From JABCPE02 sp963519075 (GTDB lineage: Bacteria > Bacteroidota > Bacteroidia > Flavobacteriales > Weeksellaceae), in the NCBI GenBank assembly GCA_963519075.1, contig CAUQMH010000038.1:1-14196 (forward strand): a stretch of 14,196 bases of DNA, given 5' to 3'. Numbering within the stretch: the stretch's first letter is position 1; every line of letters starts with the position of its first letter. A program made the translations under genes and the position numbers. The notes under the pieces are model-generated. The model was not told the DNA's origin and made no database searches. It saw only the letters and a program-made list of their open reading frames with translations. Positions 1 to 5,671 of this stretch are shown here, piece by piece.

Positions 1-502
1 ATTCCAGCGGGATGACCATATCATTTACCCCATGGGAAACAAAGAAAAACAAATGCTGATAAGCCTTTCTATCCAAAAGGTTTTTGATGATTTTTTTTTC
101 TGGATAAGCGCTCAGACAGGCTATTTTATGAAACAACTGTGGAAATCTAAGCGCAAGTGCGTAGGACAAAATTCCTCCTTGACTGAAACCGCATAGATTA
201 ACCGCACCGCTGATTTTATATCTCTCCTTTATTTCTTCTATTGTATTTAAAATCAACTCTATAGACTCTTCAGCTTGTGGAACATTTATAAATTTTTCTC
301 TATCCAATAAATCTATATCATACCAGCTAAAACCTCCATTTGGCGTGGTATAAGGTGCTTGAAAACTAACTATCAGCCAATCCTCAGGCAAATCAGGCGT
401 AAAACTAAACAAATCATTCTCATCACTTCCATATCCATGCAGCAGCACTAAAATGGGAGTCTGAGCGTGTATATTTTCAGGTTCTCTTACTAAATAATTC
501 AT
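1..502 (-). CDS. Alpha/beta-hydrolase, carboxylesterase/phospholipase family (3' end outside window)
   Basis: The first 167 codons are in the window; the C-terminus lies beyond position 1. The ATG is at 500-502 (read on the minus strand). The visible protein has the order of a small cytoplasmic serine hydrolase of the YpfH/carboxylesterase type. It shows an oxyanion-side HGYGSDEND motif at residues 22-30, the nucleophile elbow GFSQGG with Ser107, and HGVNDMVIP with the likely catalytic Asp161. The catalytic His expected further on is off the edge. There is no signal peptide, so it should act in the cytosol on short acyl esters or lysophospholipids; the substrate cannot be read from sequence. 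It lies just downstream of the Sel1 gene on the same strand but beyond that gene's terminator, so it probably has its own weak promoter, which I could not place. The family is clear, the substrate is not. Confidence 0.85.
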   Translation of the reverse strand, partial: MNYLVREPENIHAQTPILVLLHGYGSDENDLFSFTPDLPEDWLIVSFQAPYTTPNGGFSWYDIDLLDREKFINVPQAEESIELILNTIEEIKERYKISGAVNLCGFSQGGILSYALALRFPQLFHKIACLSAYPEKKIIKNLLDRKAYQHLFFFVSHGVNDMVIPLE

Positions 503-525
503 TCTGCTAATTTATAAAATTTTAC

Positions 526-556
526 AAATAAAAAAGCAAGAGTAAATACTCTTGCT
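526..556 (-). terminator. Intrinsic terminator of the Sel1-repeat gene
   Basis: A perfect 9-bp inverted repeat (AGCAAGAGT at 535-543, ACTCTTGCT at 548-556) has a 4-nt loop. Read on the minus strand it is followed by a U-rich run (complement of 526-535). It starts 7 bp after the Sel1 stop codon, which separates that gene from the downstream esterase. Confidence 0.8.
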
Positions 557-563
557 GTGTGTT

Positions 564-1550
564 TTATCTTGTATATTTACATGCTTCTTGGTATCCGTTT
601 TCACAAGATTTCTTGAACCAATACTTCGCCATTACTTCATCTCTAGAATCTCCTTCCCCTCTCTGATACATCGCAGCTAGATTGTACTGAGCCATTGTAT
701 TCCCTTGTTCTGCAGATTTTTTATACCATTGTTTAGCTGTTGCATAATCCTGAGAAACTCCTTCTCCTCTGTGATACATTACTGCTAAATTATACTGAGC
801 ATCAGCATTTCCTTGTTCTGCTAACTTGTCAAACCAAAACATCGCCTTTGCATAGTCTTTCTCTACACCTTCTCCTTTATAATACATCAGTGCTAAATTA
901 TGCTGAGCCTCTACTCTACCTTGTTCTGCAAGTCTTTCAAACCAATATCTTGCTTTTTTATAATCTTTTTCTATTCCTTCTCCCTTGTAGTACATCAAAG
1001 CCAGATTATATCTTGCCATCACATTTCCCTGCTCTGCTGCTTTCTCATACCAATATTTAGCATCTTTGTAGTTTTGAGGAACACCTTCCCCTTTGTAATT
1101 CATCAACCCTAAATAAAACTGTGCATCGGCATTCCCTAGGTCAGATAATCTTTCAAACCAATATTTTGCTTTCTCAAAATTACGAGCAACTCCTTCTCCT
1201 TTATAATAAATTACCCCTAAATTATGCTGAGCCTCAGGATTTCCCTGTTCTGCAGATTTTTGGTACCAATATTCAGCTTTAGAATAATCTTGGTCTACTC
1301 CGTCTCCATCAAAATACATCAACCCTAAATAGAACTGCGCATCTTTATGCCCTTGCGTAGCTAATTTTTCGAACCAATAACTTGCTTTTGCATAATTCTG
1401 ATAAGTTCCCTCTCCTCTGTAATATTTCAGTCCCAAGTGATACTGAGCACCTTTATCGCCGCTCTCTGCTATTTCTTCCATTTCCTGCAATGTCTGCCCA
1501 TTTCCTAAAAAACAAACGAACATTCCCAGTAGTAAAATTGTTTTTTTCAT
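564..1550 (-). CDS. Secreted Sel1-repeat (TPR-like) protein
   Basis: This is a 328-residue protein. A signal peptide of about 19 residues (MKKTILLLGMFVCFLGNGQ) directs export; Cys13 is not in a convincing lipobox, so type I cleavage is more likely than a lipoprotein. After a short linker, residues 33-320 are eight uninterrupted 36-residue Sel1 repeats of the form AQ.NLGLMYYKGEGV..DY.KA.YWF.K.AEQGN. An eight-residue cap with a Cys follows, and the last repeat also has a Cys, so a disulphide is possible. Sel1 repeats form alpha-alpha solenoids used as protein-binding scaffolds; no catalytic residue is present. The gene is monocistronic, with a promoter at 1609-1637 and a terminator at 526-556. 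The partner and role are unknown; scaffolding in the periplasm or at the outer membrane is inference. The fold assignment is firm. Confidence 0.93.
   Translation of the reverse strand: MKKTILLLGMFVCFLGNGQTLQEMEEIAESGDKGAQYHLGLKYYRGEGTYQNYAKASYWFEKLATQGHKDAQFYLGLMYFDGDGVDQDYSKAEYWYQKSAEQGNPEAQHNLGVIYYKGEGVARNFEKAKYWFERLSDLGNADAQFYLGLMNYKGEGVPQNYKDAKYWYEKAAEQGNVMARYNLALMYYKGEGIEKDYKKARYWFERLAEQGRVEAQHNLALMYYKGEGVEKDYAKAMFWFDKLAEQGNADAQYNLAVMYHRGEGVSQDYATAKQWYKKSAEQGNTMAQYNLAAMYQRGEGDSRDEVMAKYWFKKSCENGYQEACKYTR
591..1454 (-). repeat. Eight tandem 108-bp (36-aa) Sel1 units
   Basis: Residues 33-320 of the Sel1 protein divide exactly into eight 36-residue units with no insertions. Units 2 and 4 share AQFYLGLM; units 3 and 6 share EAQHNL and a 19-bp identical DNA stretch. 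This suggests that blocks of more than one unit were duplicated. Confidence 0.9.
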
Positions 1551-1608
1551 CTTTTGAATTTAATAATTGTGTAGTAAAAATATCCCTTTTTGCTGATTTT
1601 CAGCGGTG

Positions 1609-1637
1609 CAAAGGTAGTGATTTTTTCTGAATTTCAA
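1609..1637 (-). promoter_or_regulatory. Bacteroidota-type promoter of the Sel1 gene
   Basis: On the minus strand, TTG (1635-1637) is followed after 18 bp by TACCTTTG (1609-1616), which fits the flavobacterial -33/-7 consensus TTG/TAnnTTTG exactly. It would give a 5' leader of roughly 50 nt before the ATG at 1550. No convincing terminator is seen between the NifU-like stop (1693) and this promoter, so some read-through from upstream is possible. Confidence 0.6.
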
Positions 1638-1692
1638 TCATGTATCTATTTATTATCTTGATATTTCTGTGAAATTTAGCCTATGATATTCA

Positions 1693-2556
1693 TCAGCCAT
1701 TCACCGCCTCCACATTTTCTACCACATTTGGAAGGAAGTTTTTCAGAATACCTTCTATACCGTTTTTCAGCGTAACCACAGAAGAAGGGCAGCCGCTACA
1801 CGCCCCTTGTAGAAGCATTTTCGCTGTTTTTGTCTCTTCATCGAATTCTATCAGAGAAATTCTCCCTCCATCGTTTTCTATGGCAGGTGTCACATATTCT
1901 TGCAAAATGGCATTTATTTTTTCCTCCGTTTCCGTAAACTGTTTATTAGCAACGGATTTCGATGCATTCTGCTGAATTCCTTCGATTTTACTCACTGATT
2001 CTCCATTTTTAATAAAATCAGAGAGAAAATCTTGTATTTTCTGTGTTATTTCCTCCCAAGAAACATCATTGGTCTTGGTAATAGAAATAAAATTATCATT
2101 GATAAAAACCTCTTTTACAAAAGAAAATTCCTCAAATAGTTTTTTTGCTAATGGAACTTTTTCTGCTTCTTGCAAAGATTTCAGCTCCAAAAAGCCATCT
2201 AAAAGCTGATGCTCTGAAACAAATTTTACCACCGATGGATTTGGCGTTTTTTCTGAATAAAAAATAGGTGCTGCCTCCTCTGTATAGACAATTTCTGGAA
2301 AATCATCCAAAGATTCCAATATCATATTTCGCAGATTGTCCGCCACCAAATCCCATTCTACGATGTTTTCCTTGGCTACCGCGATAAAATTAGCCGTGAT
2401 AAAAATACTCTTCACAAATGGATATTGAAACAATTCCTGAGCCAGCGGAACATTAGAAACATTGGAATTTCTATCCAGCTCCAAAGAACCGCTTATAAGT
2501 GTCCTATCAGTCACGAATTTAATCACATTAGGATTTTCTGTATTTTGGATTTCCAT
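1693..2556 (-). CDS. NifU-family Fe-S cluster scaffold with two Nfu N-domains
   Basis: This 287-residue cytoplasmic protein should assemble or carry Fe-S clusters. Counting from the ATG, there are two homologous Nfu_N-type domains at about residues 7-83 and 104-185. Both begin NP.V.KFV and contain a VPLA..LF...FVK..FI..NFI core. A C-terminal NifU domain (about 211-280) has the cluster-binding motif CSGC (Cys253, Cys256) inside GACSGCPSS. I chose the ATG at 2554-2556. An in-frame TTG nine codons upstream falls inside the likely promoter -7 element, so it would not be translated. Family members of this length in Flavobacteriia commonly carry the doubled N-domain. The gene lies downstream of secDF but is separated from it by a terminator. 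A role in general Fe-S supply is inferred from the family, not from its neighbours. Confidence 0.9.
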   Translation of the reverse strand: MEIQNTENPNVIKFVTDRTLISGSLELDRNSNVSNVPLAQELFQYPFVKSIFITANFIAVAKENIVEWDLVADNLRNMILESLDDFPEIVYTEEAAPIFYSEKTPNPSVVKFVSEHQLLDGFLELKSLQEAEKVPLAKKLFEEFSFVKEVFINDNFISITKTNDVSWEEITQKIQDFLSDFIKNGESVSKIEGIQQNASKSVANKQFTETEEKINAILQEYVTPAIENDGGRISLIEFDEETKTAKMLLQGACSGCPSSVVTLKNGIEGILKNFLPNVVENVEAVNG

Positions 2557-2580
2557 TTTCTGTAAATTTAAAATAAAGTG

Positions 2581-2588
2581 CAAATATA
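2581..2588 (-). promoter_or_regulatory. Likely -7 element of the NifU-like gene
   Basis: TATATTTG on the minus strand matches TAnnTTTG, 25 nt upstream of the chosen ATG. No TTG is found at the expected -33 spacing, so this is a half-supported promoter. Confidence 0.45.
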
Positions 2589-2610
2589 ATATTTTGAACC
2601 ATCACTACTA

Positions 2611-2642
2611 AAAGAAAAAGCACCCTTTGCAGAGTGCTTTTT
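2611..2642 (-). terminator. Intrinsic terminator of secDF
   Basis: The left arm (2615-2626) and right arm (2631-2642) pair as AAAAAGCAC/GTGCTTTTT plus two inner pairs across one mismatch, with a 4-nt loop. The minus-strand transcript continues into a U-rich run. It lies 5 bp after the secDF stop and insulates the NifU-like gene. The A/T-flanked stem could also stop plus-strand transcription. Confidence 0.8.
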
Positions 2643-2646
2643 ACTT

Positions 2647-5514
2647 TTATTTTTCTATTTTTTTACCTTTAAAGAAGTCAAAGGCAAGAAGTGATGATAC
2701 GAATATCGTAGAGAATGTTCCCGAAATCACCCCTAACAATAGGGCAAACATAAATCCTTTCAAATTCTCTCCTCCAAAAATAAATATCGCCAACACCACT
2801 AAAAGAACTGTCAATGAAGTGTTTATAGTTCTACCCAGCGTTCCAGATATAGAATCATTAAACAACTGTGCCAGTGTTCTTTCTCTACCATCTTTTAGGT
2901 TTTCTCTGATACGGTCAAAAATAATCACCGTGTCATTTATAGAGTATCCAAGAACCGTGAGTATCGCCGCGATGAAATCTTGGTTAATCTCCATATTAAA
3001 CGGCATCACGCTATGGAATAACGAAAATGCTCCTAATATGATAGTGGCATCAAACGCCAAACCTATAATCGCTCCCAGTGAAAACTGCCATCTTCTGAAT
3101 CGAAGCAATATATAGGCGAAAATACCTAATAATGAGCCTAATACAGCCAGAGCTCCGCCCATCTTGATATCATCCGCCACCGTAGGCCCTACCTTTGTAG
3201 AAGAAACTATTCCTATTGGGTTTTCAGCTGCGGATTTAAACTCTTCAAAAGTCAAACTCGCAGGAAGCTGATTTTTAAGCCCTTGATATAGTTTTTGGTC
3301 AATTTCTTGGTCAGCTTTCAGAGATTCATCTCCTATTTTATAATCTGTTGTGATTTTCAGCTGCTGGTCGTTCCCAAAAGTCTTGATATCAATAGAACTA
3401 GATTCTCCTTTTTCATTTTTGAAAACTTGTGAAAGACTGCCTTTTACAGATTCTACATCCACAGTTTTATCAAATTTCACTACAAAACTTCTTCCCCCAG
3501 TGAAATCAATACCGTATTTAAATCCATTCGTTGCAATAGACCCTATAGAAACTGCTACCAATACAGCAGAGATAACATACATTACCTTTCTCTTTGCTAT
3601 AAAATCTACCCAAATATTTCGGAATAAATTCTTAGTCATCGGCGTCCAAACAGACAATGATTTTCCTTTCTCTAATCTACTAAATATCATCACTCTAGAC
3701 ATCAAAACAGAAGTAAAGAAAGTCATTATCAGACCGATAAGCAATGTCACCGCAAAACCTTGGATAGGCCCCGTTCCGAAAATATAAAGAACTAACGCCG
3801 TAAGAATAGATGTAAGCTGCCCATCGATAATCGCAGATAGAGCATCATTAAACCCATCATTATAAGCTGTTTTAATATCTTTTCCTGCAAAAAGCTGCTC
3901 TCTTGTTCTTTCATAAATGATCACATTGGTATCCACCGCCATTGCCATCGTTAGAACAATACCCGCAATCCCTGGAAGCGTAAGCGTAGCATCCATAGAA
4001 TCCATAATTCCAAAAAGGAAAAACAGGTTAAACACCATAGCAATCACAGCATAAACTCCCGCACCTCCATAGTAGAAAATAATATATGCTATGATGATAC
4101 AAAATGCTGCCACAAACGACCAAAGCCCCGCCTGAATAGACTCCTCTCCTAAAGATGGCCCTACCACATCAGCCTGAACAATCTTTGCGCTAGCAGGGAG
4201 TTTCCCTGCGCTTAGTACATTTACTAAATCTTTCGCTTCATCTTCCGTGAAATTCCCACTAATCTGAGAGCTTCCATTAGGAATTGGCTCATTCACATTT
4301 GGTGCTGTATAAACTCTGTTATCCAAAGTAACAGCAATAGGTCTTCCTACACTTTTTTCTGTAAGGGATTTCCATTCTTTAGTTCCATTAGCATCCATCT
4401 GCATATCCACTACTATCCTTCTCATCTGGTCATAATCCACTCTTGCAGACTCTACTGCACCATCAATAGGCGCTTTTTTGCTAGCGTTACTCTTTATAGC
4501 ATAAAGTTCCAAATAATCAGGTGCATCCTCTTGTGGTTTGTATGCCCACATAAAGTCCACATATCTAAGGTTAGATGGTCTAGCTTCTTTTGCAATTTCG
4601 CTATTAAGAATTTTATTAACTGAAGCAGTGTCAGAAAGTTTGACAGTTGCCACAGCATTAGATCTTAATTTATCTAAATTGAGAGCTTTAGTAAGGTTGA
4701 ACCCTTTTTTCACTCCCATAGAATCGCCTTTCACGATAACATTTTTGCTCATTTCCTCCAAGTAAGGGAAAACTTCTTGGATTGTTCCCACTTCCCAAAA
4801 CTGAAGTTTTGCAGAAGTCTGGAGCATTTGTTTCACTCTATCTATGTCTTTGATACCAGGCATTTCTACCAAGATTCTTCCTGTCCCTGGCACCTGCTGT
4901 ACATTCGGCTGGGTAACTCCCATCTTGTCGATACGAGTTCTGATAACCTCATAGGCAGCTCCTATACTCGCTTCTATTTTCTTAGTGATGATTTTTTTAA
5001 CCTCTTCATCAGGAGTATTAAATTTTATCTCACTGCTCAGATTTTGTGTACCAAACACTTCTGGGCTGGCAAGTTTTAGGTTTGCTCCTTTTTCTTTATT
5101 CACAATATCAAACTGAACAAAGAAATTCTGAATATACGAATTGGTAGAGTTTTCCTGTGCTTTATCCGTTCTATCCAAAGCCTCCACAAAAACAGCATTT
5201 GTAGAATAGTCAGCCAGATTGGTCACCAAATCTCTTTGGTTAATTTCCAAAAGGACATTGATACCTCCTTTTAGGTCAAGCCCCAGCTTCATCTCACGCT
5301 CCTTGGCATTGGTGTAGTATAGCTTCGTAAAGCCAAGATTTAGAGTGTCTTTAGAAAGTTTGTCTAATTCTTTCTGATATTTTTCTTCATTATTTCCTGC
5401 TAATGCCTTCGCTTCGCTTTCTATTTTATTGGCATACCAAGTTGGCAGAAGCTCTGTAATACAGATAAGCCCAAGGGCAACAGCAATGATAGTAATAAGA
5501 CCTTTTCCTTGCAT
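2647..5514 (-). CDS. secDF: Fused protein translocase subunit SecDF
   Basis: This 955-residue inner-membrane protein uses the proton gradient to assist SecYEG/SecA export from the periplasmic side. SecD occupies about residues 1-610. An N-terminal membrane helix (5-23) precedes GLDLKGG (78-84), a large periplasmic region, and a five-helix block from about 460 with TLPGIAGIVLT and AVDTNVIIYERTREQL; Asp528 is in the position of the proton-relay Asp. SecF follows from about 640, with GIDFTGG (668-674), a periplasmic domain and helices from about 785 to 945, including GYSINDTVIIFDRIREN (856-872). That gives twelve predicted membrane segments. SecD and SecF are separate genes in E. coli but a single chain is usual in Bacteroidota. 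The gene stands alone, with a -7 element at 5543-5550 and a terminator downstream. Both halves look intact. Confidence 0.97.
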   Translation of the reverse strand: MQGKGLITIIAVALGLICITELLPTWYANKIESEAKALAGNNEEKYQKELDKLSKDTLNLGFTKLYYTNAKEREMKLGLDLKGGINVLLEINQRDLVTNLADYSTNAVFVEALDRTDKAQENSTNSYIQNFFVQFDIVNKEKGANLKLASPEVFGTQNLSSEIKFNTPDEEVKKIITKKIEASIGAAYEVIRTRIDKMGVTQPNVQQVPGTGRILVEMPGIKDIDRVKQMLQTSAKLQFWEVGTIQEVFPYLEEMSKNVIVKGDSMGVKKGFNLTKALNLDKLRSNAVATVKLSDTASVNKILNSEIAKEARPSNLRYVDFMWAYKPQEDAPDYLELYAIKSNASKKAPIDGAVESARVDYDQMRRIVVDMQMDANGTKEWKSLTEKSVGRPIAVTLDNRVYTAPNVNEPIPNGSSQISGNFTEDEAKDLVNVLSAGKLPASAKIVQADVVGPSLGEESIQAGLWSFVAAFCIIIAYIIFYYGGAGVYAVIAMVFNLFFLFGIMDSMDATLTLPGIAGIVLTMAMAVDTNVIIYERTREQLFAGKDIKTAYNDGFNDALSAIIDGQLTSILTALVLYIFGTGPIQGFAVTLLIGLIMTFFTSVLMSRVMIFSRLEKGKSLSVWTPMTKNLFRNIWVDFIAKRKVMYVISAVLVAVSIGSIATNGFKYGIDFTGGRSFVVKFDKTVDVESVKGSLSQVFKNEKGESSSIDIKTFGNDQQLKITTDYKIGDESLKADQEIDQKLYQGLKNQLPASLTFEEFKSAAENPIGIVSSTKVGPTVADDIKMGGALAVLGSLLGIFAYILLRFRRWQFSLGAIIGLAFDATIILGAFSLFHSVMPFNMEINQDFIAAILTVLGYSINDTVIIFDRIRENLKDGRERTLAQLFNDSISGTLGRTINTSLTVLLVVLAIFIFGGENLKGFMFALLLGVISGTFSTIFVSSLLAFDFFKGKKIEK

Positions 5515-5542
5515 TATGAATTATAATTTTTATTTAAGTCTG

Positions 5543-5550
5543 CAAATATA
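5543..5550 (-). promoter_or_regulatory. Likely -7 element of secDF
   Basis: TATATTTG on the minus strand lies 28 nt upstream of the secDF ATG and matches the Bacteroidota TAnnTTTG consensus. A TTG at -33 is not evident, so the call rests on one element. Confidence 0.45.
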
Positions 5551-5577
5551 ATCAAATTCACTGAAAATTTTATACTT

Positions 5578-5605
5578 AGGATAAATAAGATAAAATTTTT
5601 ATCCT
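5578..5605. repeat. 8-bp inverted repeat upstream of the secDF promoter
   Basis: AGGATAAA (5578-5585) and TTTATCCT (5598-5605) form a perfect inverted repeat with a 12-bp AT-rich spacer. It lies just upstream of where the secDF -33 region should be. It could be a protein-binding site, but in such AT-rich DNA it may be chance. Confidence 0.25.
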
Positions 5606-5616
5606 CTAAAGTTCAT

Positions 5617-5648
5617 AAAAAAAGAGACACATATAGTATCTCTTTTTT
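5617..5648 (-). terminator. Intrinsic terminator of the repeat-adhesin gene
   Basis: AAAAAAGAGA (5618-5627) pairs with TCTCTTTTTT (5639-5648), with an inner AC/GT pair and an AT loop. It is 23 bp after the stop codon of the 5672-7999 gene. The A-tract and T-tract on either side would let it work in both directions. Confidence 0.75.
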
Positions 5649-5671
5649 GTAAAATATGAAATTTTTAAAAA

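Noticed and set aside
740..1112. Leu/Ser-rich plus-strand open frames opposite the Sel1 array
   Set aside because: They are periodic shadows of the 108-bp repeats, with no independent start signal or domain.
2557..2583. TTG-initiated N-terminal extension of the NifU-like protein
   Set aside because: The TTG overlaps a TATATTTG -7 element, so it would lie upstream of or at the transcript start; the internal ATG at 2556 fits the family.
2627..3115. 162-codon plus-strand open frame opposite the 3' end of secDF
   Set aside because: It is antisense to conserved SecF sequence and begins within the secDF terminator; it is a product of codon bias on the real strand.
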